The notes below the pieces were generated by a model, which was not told the DNA's origin, did not search any database, and worked only from the letters and a program-made list of their open reading frames with translations. Source: an uncultured Bacteroidota bacterium (GTDB lineage Bacteria; Bacteroidota; Bacteroidia; Chitinophagales; Chitinophagaceae). From it: a stretch of 58,587 nt of DNA. The DNA is taken from the NCBI GenBank assembly GCA_903929195.1, contig CAIYTT010000175.1:1-58587 (forward strand). The letters are read 5' to 3'. Position 1 is the stretch's first letter; each line of letters begins with the position of its first letter. Positions 36,571 to 45,158 of this stretch are shown here, one piece after another. The position numbers and the translations under genes are program-made.

Positions 36571-36945
36571 ATGGAATTCAAAATTGATACCAAAGATAAT
36601 TATACTATTATTAAACCGATATGCGATACATTTAATGCCACAATGGCAGCAAAATTGGAAAATTTGATTACAGAACAAACCCAAAAAGGCAGTAAAAACT
36701 TTATTATTAGTTTTACAGATTGCCAACATCTGGATTTAGGTATTACAAACACCTGGGTACAAATGAATGAAGACTTATATAGTAACGACCACTCGTTGGT
36801 ATTTACAGAAATGAACAAAGAAGTATTAGCTACAATTAAAAAAGAGGAAACCGATTTATTGCTCAATATTGCCATGCGTATGGTAGAAGCCATAGATATA
36901 ATTAGTATGGAAATATTGGAACGAGATTTATTTAATGAAGAATAA
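36571..36945 (+). CDS. STAS-like protein (anti-sigma-antagonist fold)
   Basis: A 124-residue protein that resembles the STAS fold: beta-strand YTIIKPICDTFNATMAAKLEN, then NFIISFTDCQHLD and later helices. The conserved phosphorylatable Ser/Thr of SpoIIAA (DSSG) is not present; the matching loop reads DCQHLDLG. It may be a non-phosphorylated STAS relative. It is 14 bp upstream of the Nudix gene. Confidence 0.6.
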   Translation: MEFKIDTKDNYTIIKPICDTFNATMAAKLENLITEQTQKGSKNFIISFTDCQHLDLGITNTWVQMNEDLYSNDHSLVFTEMNKEVLATIKKEETDLLLNIAMRMVEAIDIISMEILERDLFNEE

Positions 36946-36959
36946 ATTTCTCGCTTTTT

Positions 36960-37382
36960 ATGTATAACAATTTTAATGTAAGAGTTTATGGTATATGTAT
37001 AAAAAATGCATGTATATTGATAAATGAAGAACTAATAAAGGGTAAAAAGATAATAAAATTGCCCGGTGGTGGTTTGCAATACGGTGAAGGAACTATAGAT
37101 TGCTTAAAAAGAGAATGGCGTGAAGAATTAGACTTAGATATTGAAATAAAGCAACATTTTTATACTACCGATTTTTTTCAAGCTTCTGCTTATGATAATT
37201 CTCAAATTATTAGCATTTATTATATTGTGAATGCTAATGTACCTGATAAAATTATTAACAAATTAGAAAACGAACGTACATTTTGGTTGCCATTTGAACA
37301 ATTTACAGAATCAACTTTTACATTGCCAATAGACAAGCATGTTGCAAGTTTAATTATAAAGAATATGCATTCGGTTATTTGA
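36960..37382 (+). CDS. Nudix hydrolase
   Basis: A 140-residue Nudix protein. The box GGLQYGEGTIDCLKREWREE (about residues 38-57) fits G-x5-E-x7-REUXEE-x-G/D-U, so the metal-binding glutamates are present. Substrate class (nucleoside diphosphate linked compound) cannot be read from sequence. Confidence 0.87.
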   Translation: MYNNFNVRVYGICIKNACILINEELIKGKKIIKLPGGGLQYGEGTIDCLKREWREELDLDIEIKQHFYTTDFFQASAYDNSQIISIYYIVNANVPDKIINKLENERTFWLPFEQFTESTFTLPIDKHVASLIIKNMHSVI

Positions 37383-37393
37383 ATTACTTAAAA

Positions 37394-37432
37394 AATCAAG
37401 CCGTCAATTCGAAATGAAATGACGGCTTGATT
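37394..37432. terminator. Bidirectional terminator
   Basis: Perfect 13-bp arms (aatcaagccgtca/tgacggcttgatt) between the convergent Nudix and peptidase T genes, with A-run and T-run flanks. Confidence 0.85.
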
Positions 37433-37475
37433 GGCTCTTTTAAAATGTAATGCTAAGTAAATAGTAACCTGAAAA

Positions 37476-38726
37476 CTAACTTTTTTCTTCCCAAATTTCT
37501 GCAAGATGTAAGATTACTTCTACTGCTTTTTCCATGTCCTGTACACTTATATATTCTTGTTTTGAATGTATGCCCATTTCACCTGTAAATATATTAGGAC
37601 AAGGCAAACCCATAAATGACAATCTTGACCCATCTGTACCACCACGAATACTCATTCTATTGGGTTTTATGTTTGCACGAATAAATGCTTCGTCAGCATA
37701 ATTCATTACATTGGGGTTTAAATCAAGAATTTCTTTCATGTTCCGGTATTGTTCTTTTACAACAAATTCAGTTTGTATGCCCGGGAATCTATTTTCTGTT
37801 TCTTTTGCAATATTTTCTAAACGCTCTTCATGATTTTTTAATTTAGCTGTAACAAAGTCTCTTACAATAAAAGAAACAGTAGCTTTTTCTAAATTTCCTT
37901 CAAAAGAGGTGGGGTGCACAAAACCTTCCATACCTTCAGTTGTTTCAGGACACCATTCATTAAGAGGTAATCTGCTTACAAAATCTGCGGCCGCTTTTAT
38001 AGCATTTACCATTTTACCTTTTGCATAACCCGGGTGTACACTTACGCCATTAAAAGTAACAATTGCAGCATCAGCCGAAAATGTTTCGCCTTCTAAATGT
38101 CCACATTCGCCACCATCAAGGGTGTATCCAAAATCGGCCCCTAATTTTTTCATATCCACGGCAGCTACTCCACGCCCTATTTCTTCGTCTGGTGTAAATA
38201 GAATACGTATTTTTCCATGCATTATTTCAGGATGACCAATAAGGTATTGTGCCAAATCCATAATAATGGCAACACCTGCTTTATCATCGGCACCTAAAAG
38301 TGTTTTACCTGATGCCGTAATAATATCATCTCCAATTTTTTCTTTTAAATACAAATGGTTTTTGGTTGATATTACAATACTTGTATCATCGGGCAATACC
38401 AAATCTTTACCGTCATAGTTTTTATGCAAAATGGGTTTTACACCTGCACCGCTGCAATCCGGAGCTGTATCTACATGAGCACAAAAACACAATACAGGTA
38501 CATTTTTTGTGCTAGTAGCCGGTATGGTTGCATATACATAGCCATGTTCGTCTAATTCAGCATCTGTAATGCCCATACTTAGTAATTCTTTTACTAATAA
38601 TGCACTTAAATTTTTTTGTTTTGCAGTAGAAGGCTGGGTAGCAGAAGCGGAATCGCTTTGTGTATCTATTTGTACATAAGCCATAAAACGCTCTGCAACC
38701 GAATGTTTATAATTATTTAATGCCAT
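37476..38726 (-). CDS. pepT: Peptidase T (tripeptide aminopeptidase)
   Basis: A 416-residue M20B zinc peptidase. CAHVDTAPD (first Zn His and Asp), GADDKAGVA (bridging Asp), TPDEEIGRG (catalytic Glu/Zn Glu), and the C-terminal HSKQEY His are all present. Cleaves the N-terminal residue of tripeptides in the cytosol. ATG at 38726 is chosen over the upstream in-frame GTG. Confidence 0.93.
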   Translation of the reverse strand: MALNNYKHSVAERFMAYVQIDTQSDSASATQPSTAKQKNLSALLVKELLSMGITDAELDEHGYVYATIPATSTKNVPVLCFCAHVDTAPDCSGAGVKPILHKNYDGKDLVLPDDTSIVISTKNHLYLKEKIGDDIITASGKTLLGADDKAGVAIIMDLAQYLIGHPEIMHGKIRILFTPDEEIGRGVAAVDMKKLGADFGYTLDGGECGHLEGETFSADAAIVTFNGVSVHPGYAKGKMVNAIKAAADFVSRLPLNEWCPETTEGMEGFVHPTSFEGNLEKATVSFIVRDFVTAKLKNHEERLENIAKETENRFPGIQTEFVVKEQYRNMKEILDLNPNVMNYADEAFIRANIKPNRMSIRGGTDGSRLSFMGLPCPNIFTGEMGIHSKQEYISVQDMEKAVEVILHLAEIWEEKS

Positions 38727-38743
38727 TTTTGTAGTTTGAATCA

Positions 38744-38751
38744 CAAAAGTA
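38744..38751 (-). promoter_or_regulatory. -7 box of pepT, overlapping a divergent promoter
   Basis: Minus-strand TACTTTTG, about 18 bp before the pepT ATG. On the plus strand a TATCTTAG near 38754-38761 may serve MarC, so two divergent promoters would overlap in about 40 bp. Confidence 0.4.
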
Positions 38752-38768
38752 ACTATCTTAGTACTTCT

Positions 38769-39362
38769 ATGGAAGGATTTGGCTTTAGTAAATTAGAAAT
38801 TTCGGAAATAATTACGGTAACATTCACATTGTTTGCTGTAATAGATGTATTGGGGGCATTACCGATACTCATTTCCATTAAGAAAAAAATTGGCGATATC
38901 AATGCATTGCAAGCGACACTTGTGTCGGGCGGCTTAATGTTATTTTTCTTTTTAATAGGCGAAAACATGCTCGAATTTATGGGATTAGACATTAAGTCTT
39001 TTGCCATTGCCGGTTCTATAGTCATTTTTATTTTGGGGCTTGAAATGATTTTGGGGCTTGAATTTTTTAAGCATGACAAAGACGCCAGAACAAGTACATT
39101 AATACCTGTAGCTTTTCCATTAATAGCAGGGTCGGGTACATTAACTACAATTATGTCTTTAAAAGCAGCCTATCAATATTATAGCATTTTAATTGCTATT
39201 TTTATTAACTTGATTATTATTTTTATAACTTTAAAGTCAATTAATTTTTTAGAAAGGATATTAGGACCATCAGGTATATCAGTTGTAAGAAAATTCTTTG
39301 GTGTTATTTTATTGGCTATTGCTGTAAAGATATTTAGAAATAATATTGGCGTACTTAAATAG
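38769..39362 (+). CDS. MarC family integral membrane protein
   Basis: A 197-residue protein with six hydrophobic segments and the MarC-type opening (FTLFAVIDVLGALPILI) and central PVAFPLIAGSGTLTTIM. The family's transport role is not proven. ATG at 38769 is chosen because it gives the usual N-terminus; an in-frame TTG upstream overlaps the pepT start region. Confidence 0.88.
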   Translation: MEGFGFSKLEISEIITVTFTLFAVIDVLGALPILISIKKKIGDINALQATLVSGGLMLFFFLIGENMLEFMGLDIKSFAIAGSIVIFILGLEMILGLEFFKHDKDARTSTLIPVAFPLIAGSGTLTTIMSLKAAYQYYSILIAIFINLIIIFITLKSINFLERILGPSGISVVRKFFGVILLAIAVKIFRNNIGVLK

Positions 39363-39376
39363 AGTATTTATTAAAT

Positions 39377-39700
39377 TTATAATCTAATAAATGTTCCTTC
39401 AACATTATCTTCTTCATTTAGATTTTTGTCTATTACTTTATATGTTGTTAATAATATCTGGTTTTCTATATTTAAATCAGTTTCAATCAAATCAGCAACA
39501 TTGCAAATTAGTTTGTCATTTTCATTATAAAATTGCCAGTCTCCTTTTATTTCATACAAATTAAAATTATCAGGCAAATTTAAATGAAAGTCTGAATGTA
39601 ATATATTTACATTTGTTTTTTTAGTTTCAATGTTCATCAAAAATGCTACCTTTACAATGCCTTTGCCGGGAAAAGCAATAAGAATTTCTTTTAAACTCAT
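39377..39700 (-). CDS. Uncharacterised protein
   Basis: A 107-residue beta-rich soluble protein with no recognisable motif. It stands alone between MarC and the XRE regulator, divergent from the latter with an 84-bp gap. Confidence 0.6.
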   Translation of the reverse strand: MSLKEILIAFPGKGIVKVAFLMNIETKKTNVNILHSDFHLNLPDNFNLYEIKGDWQFYNENDKLICNVADLIETDLNIENQILLTTYKVIDKNLNEEDNVEGTFIRL

Positions 39701-39784
39701 TTTAAAGTATTCTTTTTAGTATTTAATGGCAAATATACAAACATGTTTGAAAAACACAAATAAATTTGAAAATAGTGGTAAAAA

Positions 39785-40696
39785 ATGATTAGTTTTGGTT
39801 CAAGATTACATAAGTTCTTATTAGTTAAAAATCTAAGCATAAGTAAATTTGCAGATAGATTGGGCTATGAAAATGCCGAGAAAATTTATAGACTCTTTAG
39901 AGACAATAAAAACAAACCCAGTTTTGAAATAATACATGATATTTCAAATAAATTTGAGGAATTGAATGTTGATTGGTTAATAACAGGCAGAGGTAGCATG
40001 CTAAAAACTACTTATGAACAAGAACAATTACCAAAGAATTCATCTGAAAGTATTCCCCAAATAGGTTCATTATCTAGCTCTATACAAGAGATAAGTATAA
40101 CATTAGACCCCAATATACATCAATTAACAAATCAGGTTCAAGATAACTATCATATTGACAGCCCGCAAACACACCAAATAGAACAAGACTTTTCCGAAAA
40201 AATAGGTTATGTTTCGAGTAATTTATTTACAAAATACCTTATTTATTATAAAGATAATGAATTTATAAAATCATTACCTACTATAATAATTCCTTGGATA
40301 AAAGATAAACTATACCGGCTTTTTGATGTTGCAGATAATGAGATGATACCGACTTTATATGAAAATGATAAAGTTTTGGCAGAAGAAATTAAAAATATTA
40401 CTGATGTTTTTGTTGGTAAAATATATGTAATTGTGCATGCTACAGGTATTTACATTAAAAGAATAATAGACATATCTAAGGATTTTGAGAAGCTATATTT
40501 AAAATCAGATACAAATGTCAATAATTCATATCCAACAAAAGAGTTAAACATACTTGATGTTAAAGAGCTATGGGAGGTAACTTATAAGTTTTCTCCGCAA
40601 CTAAATGAGCCAACAGATTTTTCGAGCAGAATAAATGAATTAGAAATTTTACAGCAAAACATTTTACAGCGTCTAATATTATTAGAACATAAATAG
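39785..40696 (+). CDS. XRE-type helix-turn-helix regulator with S24-like C-terminal domain
   Basis: A 303-residue protein. Residues about 5-75 form an HTH (LSISKFADRLGYENAEKIYRL ... NVDWLITGRGSML). A Ser/Gln-rich linker follows. The C-terminal half resembles the LexA/CI S24 domain (VADNEMIPTLYENDKV ... GIYIKRI), with the Lys present. The catalytic Ser of GDSMxPT is Glu186, so it should not self-cleave. No prophage genes surround it. A role as a ligand-binding or dimerising repressor is inferred. Confidence 0.8.
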   Translation: MISFGSRLHKFLLVKNLSISKFADRLGYENAEKIYRLFRDNKNKPSFEIIHDISNKFEELNVDWLITGRGSMLKTTYEQEQLPKNSSESIPQIGSLSSSIQEISITLDPNIHQLTNQVQDNYHIDSPQTHQIEQDFSEKIGYVSSNLFTKYLIYYKDNEFIKSLPTIIIPWIKDKLYRLFDVADNEMIPTLYENDKVLAEEIKNITDVFVGKIYVIVHATGIYIKRIIDISKDFEKLYLKSDTNVNNSYPTKELNILDVKELWEVTYKFSPQLNEPTDFSSRINELEILQQNILQRLILLEHK

Positions 40697-40846
40697 CAAC
40701 TACCCGCATGCATACTGAATAGTTATATGCAGTTCGCTTTTTTCTAAACGGAATCTTAAAAGTAGAGCTTATTACCTAAACTATAGCTGTAGATACTGTT
40801 TTATGATTACTTTACTTCCAATTTCTGAAATCGTTTCCAATTTTTA

Positions 40847-42154
40847 ATGACAACCCGTTTATTCATTTTTTTATTTATACTTATTGCATTTCGTAGTATT
40901 GCACAAAACGAGGTTGCAGACAGTAATAAATGGTTGCCCAATCCGCCACCTTATTATTCGTTTATAGACTATGACGAGAACATTATTACTCATAGCTCTA
41001 AGTTAGACTCTGTATTAAAAAAACTCGTTAAAGTTCATGTAAACCATAAAGGAAAAGTAACAATTGTGCATATTGGCGACTCGCACTTACAGGCTGATAT
41101 GGAAACATCGGTATTACGTAACGGACTACAAGACTTTTTTGGTGATGCCGGTCGTGGAATTGTTTTCCCATACCAATTAGCAAATTCAAATGCACCACAC
41201 GACGTAAGTTCATCGTCTAACACTACCTGGAAAAGTAACCGTATAGGTATAGACAAAGATATACAAACCGGTATTAGTGGTTTTGGTATTCATAGCAATA
41301 AACAAAATGCCACAGTAAGAATACATTTAAAGGAAATGGACGGTAAGCAAGAACATTTTAATCGTATGGTTTTCTTTTTATGTAACGACAGTGCTTGTTA
41401 CCGGCTTACCGACAGTAATTTAAAGAAACCGATAACCCTCTATTCTCGTCCTAATGTAGATACTCCTTCTATAGTATTTGAGTCTGATTCCTTACTTACG
41501 GGTTTTGAGTTATGTAAAAATGATATGCCCGGGCATTGCGATTATAGTTTCTATGGCGTATCGCTTGAAAGAAAAGATACGTGTGGTGTATTGTATCATA
41601 CAATTGGTGTTAATGGAGCCCGTTACGACCAATACTTAAACAATCCTTTGTTTTGGAAACAGCTTACTGCGTTACATGGCGATCTATTTATTGTTTCGCT
41701 TGGCACTAACGAAGCCCAAACGCCTAAACTTAACGAACCTGCCTTTATTGCAGTATGTGATTCTTTTGTACATAAAATTCATAAAATTGCACCCAAAGCA
41801 TGTATATTAATTACAACGCCTCCGGGTTCTTATTTTAAAATGAAAAAGCCAAATCCCTCTGTTCAGGCAGTTTCGCATGCACTTGCACACTATTGCGATG
41901 AACACGATGTACCTCTTTGGGACCTAAATAAAATTACAGACGGTGCTACCGGTACTGTAGCATTTAAAAGATATAACTTGTTGGGGCACGATGGCATACA
42001 TTTTACCAATGCAGGTTATCAATTACAAGGTCTCTTATTATTAAATGCCTTATCGGCTACTTATAACGATTATTATAAAAAACACCCTATAAAACCCAAA
42101 CCAAAATATATTATAGAATACATAAATAAACCTAAGAAGCCGACAGTAAGATAG
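40847..42154 (+). CDS. Secreted SGNH/GDSL-type hydrolase
   Basis: A 435-residue protein with signal peptide (FIFLFILIAFRSIAQ). Block I is VHIGDSHLQADMETS with the nucleophile Ser, block III is SLGTNEAQ, and block V is HDGIHFTNAGYQ with the Asp/His pair. Such proteins deacylate or acylate surface glycans or peptidoglycan in this phylum. Its target is unknown; a link with the polysaccharide is possible but not shown by the neighbours. Confidence 0.85.
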   Translation: MTTRLFIFLFILIAFRSIAQNEVADSNKWLPNPPPYYSFIDYDENIITHSSKLDSVLKKLVKVHVNHKGKVTIVHIGDSHLQADMETSVLRNGLQDFFGDAGRGIVFPYQLANSNAPHDVSSSSNTTWKSNRIGIDKDIQTGISGFGIHSNKQNATVRIHLKEMDGKQEHFNRMVFFLCNDSACYRLTDSNLKKPITLYSRPNVDTPSIVFESDSLLTGFELCKNDMPGHCDYSFYGVSLERKDTCGVLYHTIGVNGARYDQYLNNPLFWKQLTALHGDLFIVSLGTNEAQTPKLNEPAFIAVCDSFVHKIHKIAPKACILITTPPGSYFKMKKPNPSVQAVSHALAHYCDEHDVPLWDLNKITDGATGTVAFKRYNLLGHDGIHFTNAGYQLQGLLLLNALSATYNDYYKKHPIKPKPKYIIEYINKPKKPTVR

Positions 42155-42182
42155 GAATTACTTTATTAGATTTGCAATTAGT

Positions 42183-42713
42183 ATGATGAGATATATAGCA
42201 TTTTTAAGAGGTATAAATGTTAGTGGGCATAAAATTATTAAAATGGCTGCCTTAAAACAAATGTTTATATCTATGGCATTTCATAATGTTGTTACCTATA
42301 TACAAAGTGGTAATGTTGTTTTTGATAGTGATATAGCAGATGCTTCTTTTCTAAAAATGAAAATAGAAACAGGTTTGAAGGCAGAATTAGGATATGAAGT
42401 AACCGTGATAATAAGAACAATACCGGAGTTAAAACAAATAATAGCCAATAATCCTTATCATACTTTAAAAGAGGGAGATACTCGTAAGGTAGGTGTAACT
42501 TTCCTTGCCGGAATACCTGCTGAAGAAAGGGCGAACATGATACTTAAAAAAAGTGAAACCGGAGATGAAATCAGTATTATAGACCGCGAAATTTATATTT
42601 TATATTACACTTTTGGTAATTCTATGTTTACAAACACCTATATAGAAAAAAAGCTTAGCACTTCAGGTACCTGCCGCAATTGGGCTACCATAAATAAACT
42701 AATAGAATTATAA
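42183..42713 (+). CDS. DUF1697 family protein
   Basis: A 176-residue protein with the family opening RYIAFLRGINVSGHKIIKMAAL and the end TCRNWATINKLIEL. Function of DUF1697 is unknown. ATG at 42183 or 42186 are both possible. Confidence 0.87.
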   Translation: MMRYIAFLRGINVSGHKIIKMAALKQMFISMAFHNVVTYIQSGNVVFDSDIADASFLKMKIETGLKAELGYEVTVIIRTIPELKQIIANNPYHTLKEGDTRKVGVTFLAGIPAEERANMILKKSETGDEISIIDREIYILYYTFGNSMFTNTYIEKKLSTSGTCRNWATINKLIEL

Positions 42714-42823
42714 GGTTAAGCTATAGAAAAAAATGTTTAAAAATGAATATTTATCAACTTTGAGTTGACATTTATAGAATATCTATTTTTCTTTAGAAAT
42801 GGCTTAAAAATATAAAAATAGAC

Positions 42824-43102
42824 CTATAATTTTTTATAATTACTTCGCGTATCATATAGATTTAATATTGTAATTTTATCGTTTTTTAATGTGTAGAACA
42901 TTCTGTTATGTTTAGAAATTAATATACTTCTTACATTTGCAATTCCGGTTGGGCATCAATAAACGGGTTTAATTGTAACATATAAATATTTAAAGTATTT
43001 TATATTGAAATTCAGTTGCAATCCGTTCTCCATATTCAGTAAGAAGATAATCTAATAAGAGTAATAGTTTATTGGAAAATCGCTTATTGATAACTACTTC
43101 AT
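42824..43102 (-). pseudogene. RelE/ParE-type toxin, frameshifted
   Basis: The start MK at 43102 is followed at once by a stop, and other frames carry the rest: VINKRFSNKLLLLLDYLLTE (about 43095-43035), LNPFIDAQP (about 42980-42955), GIANVRSILISKHNRMFYTL (about 42950-42890) and ILNLYDTRSN up to the stop at 42824. The SILISKHNRMFY and LYDTR blocks are characteristic of the RelE/ParE fold. At least two frameshifts make it inactive. Confidence 0.75.
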
Positions 43103-43336
43103 ACGCTATTTATCCATAATATTTTTAAATTCGATTAAAGAAATTGTATTATTTTCAATTGGTTCATTAGCAAGCATTGTCAACTCCTCTAAATCTTTTT
43201 CAGAAAGTAAAGTAGTTGCATATTCTTTATTTTCAAGATAAAAAGCTAATTCTTCATCAAGCATCTAAAGTACATTTTCATCATTTACTTCTCCTACCCT
43301 TTCAATAATTTTTTCCTGCATTTGCTGTATTGACAT
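43094..43336 (-). pseudogene. Cognate antitoxin, interrupted by stop codons
   Basis: From ATG at 43336 the frame reads MSIQQMQEKIIERVGEVNDE, hits TAG at 43265-43267, continues DEELAFYLENKEYATTLLSE and ANEPIENNTISLIEFKNIMDK, and ends at a TAG (43106-43108) where the family has Trp. Typical antitoxin of Bacteroidota RelE pairs; it overlapped the toxin start by a few bases. Confidence 0.7.
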
Positions 43337-43439
43337 AAAAGTTGTATTAGTTATTCAAATTTACGAAAAGTAATTAAAACAGTATAAATATTGATAGCAT
43401 AATAATATAATAAAATAAGTAGATGAAAAAACTTTCTTA

Positions 43440-44723
43440 TCACTGATTCGTATCATTTCCCCTTTCTGCATCTATATTTACTCTTTTCTTCTTGGTTTTA
43501 CCTTTGTTTTTATCCTTGCTGTCTTGGTCTGAGTCTGTTGTTAGATCTTTTTCAAGTATATTTTCTAACATTTCTAATTTTTGTTGTGCAATTGGTGCTT
43601 GTTTAAGCACCACATCGTACCCTGTTTGATTTTCATTATTTGTCCATGTACCCGTATAGGTTTTATCTTTTAGTCTTAACTCCATACTGCCCAATGGTGG
43701 GTCGTCATCAAATTCCCATAACCCATCAGCCGATTTGGAAATTTCAAGCTTTATATAATTCTCTTGGTCACCAATTTTATATAAGCCATCCCAAAAAGCA
43801 ATTTTCCCATTGCTTAAATTTTTCATGTATCTTACAAAAAGTTCTACCTGTATATCTTCATCAAATTTGCCCTCATAATATTTTCTGTCCACAACTTCCT
43901 TTCTTAATTTAGGTTTTTCTTCATCAGCAGTGTTTACATCTAAATAATTCTTACTGGAATCTTTAATTGTATTTTTATTAGTTGTATCACTTAATTTATA
44001 GATCCATCCGTTTTTTAAAGAATCCGTTTTCAAAGAATCTCGTTTTATTGAATCTAAAGAAGCACGTATTTCCGATGAATCAATCATACTCATTTTAGCT
44101 ATATATTTTTTTTCAAATTCTTCCTTCATAAAATATTCATCAATATTATTAGCCTGAAAAATATTAAGTAATTGCCCTCCGAAATAAAACCCTTTTATTT
44201 TCTGTATTTCAGTAATTGTTATGCAAAATGTTTGCCGTCCTATTAAGTCTCTTACAAATAAAAAACCTCTAAATCGCTCCGGTGCTATTACCTCGTATCC
44301 TTTTATGGCACTATGGTCTAATTCCAGCTTTTGTACCTCAAAGCGTTGCATAACAATATTATGCCAGTGTATGCCGGAGTCTTCCCCTTTTTGAAGTACA
44401 TAAGCAAAATGACCTAAAATAGAAGGGTTATAATGTGGGTCGAAATCAATTAATACTTTAGGGTCTTCTTTTAAAATAGCCAAAGCTTTCACTACTTCGG
44501 GCGAATTATCATTATTATGCATAACTAAATGCCATAATGTATCAAAGGGTGGAAACTGATAATAATAAGCTGCTGTATCTTTATTTTGCAAACAGGTAAT
44601 TACACTATTCATTAATTCTGCCTCTGTTCTTGGCAAACCATGATATTTATGCCTACGTGCACTTACATCTTTTATGCCTATCAGCAATAAAAGCAATAAT
44701 AAAAGTGCCTGTTTCAATTTCAT
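43440..44723 (-). CDS. Uncharacterised secreted protein
   Basis: A 427-residue protein with a very hydrophobic signal peptide (KQALLLLLLLLIGIKDVSA). The central 200 residues are a mixed domain I cannot place; a linker rich in Ser/Lys/Asp (about 215-260) leads to a beta-rich region (VDRKYYEGKFDEDIQVELFV) and a basic, low-complexity tail (DKNKGKTKKKRV). Likely periplasmic or outer-membrane associated. Confidence 0.7.
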   Translation of the reverse strand: MKLKQALLLLLLLLIGIKDVSARRHKYHGLPRTEAELMNSVITCLQNKDTAAYYYQFPPFDTLWHLVMHNNDNSPEVVKALAILKEDPKVLIDFDPHYNPSILGHFAYVLQKGEDSGIHWHNIVMQRFEVQKLELDHSAIKGYEVIAPERFRGFLFVRDLIGRQTFCITITEIQKIKGFYFGGQLLNIFQANNIDEYFMKEEFEKKYIAKMSMIDSSEIRASLDSIKRDSLKTDSLKNGWIYKLSDTTNKNTIKDSSKNYLDVNTADEEKPKLRKEVVDRKYYEGKFDEDIQVELFVRYMKNLSNGKIAFWDGLYKIGDQENYIKLEISKSADGLWEFDDDPPLGSMELRLKDKTYTGTWTNNENQTGYDVVLKQAPIAQQKLEMLENILEKDLTTDSDQDSKDKNKGKTKKKRVNIDAERGNDTNQ

Positions 44724-45158
44724 TTCTAACTATTAACAGCATAAAGATACTATGAAATAAACTAAGAATAATAGGTATATTGTATTGTTTAATTTAATGT
44801 TTAAGATATATATAATAGATAATTGTATTTAGGTAGCTATTCAGTCTCAATAAAATGAATCCTGAGGGGATGATATTATTATAGCAATATAAAATGTAAA
44901 ATGCTACAAACCCAGAATGGGTGATATTATTTTATAATGTATTGAAAATAATATCACCCATTCTGGGTTTTGTGTTAATGAAATTGACATTTTCTATAAT
45001 AATATCATCCTTTCAGGATTTTGAAAATGGAATATTTACTTTTTATTTTGCAAGCATGAATAGTTACATATTAGAGCATTATTGAGGTAGTAAAATTATT
45101 AAAATTAAAAGGCAGAATATTTACTGAAAAAATAAATATACCTTGCATTCTGAATTGG
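44724..45158. other. Non-coding interval with nested palindromes
   Basis: 435 bp without a gene. It holds the nested inverted repeats at 44858-45020, described separately, and no other signal. Confidence 0.8.
44858..45020. repeat. Nested REP/BIME-like inverted repeat
   Basis: Outer arms 44858-44884 and 44994-45020 pair over 27 bp with two mismatches. Inner arms 44908-44933 and 44945-44970 pair perfectly over 26 bp with an 11-base loop. Inner and outer arms share a TGATATTATT core, so the element looks like two related palindromic units in opposite orientation. It begins with the same 26-bp head (44839) as the repeat at 29315. Confidence 0.85.

Noticed and set aside
44908-44970. Inner hairpin as a simple terminator
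   Set aside because: It is nested in a larger inverted repeat with related arms and a head found elsewhere, so a repeat element fits better; it may still stop transcription.
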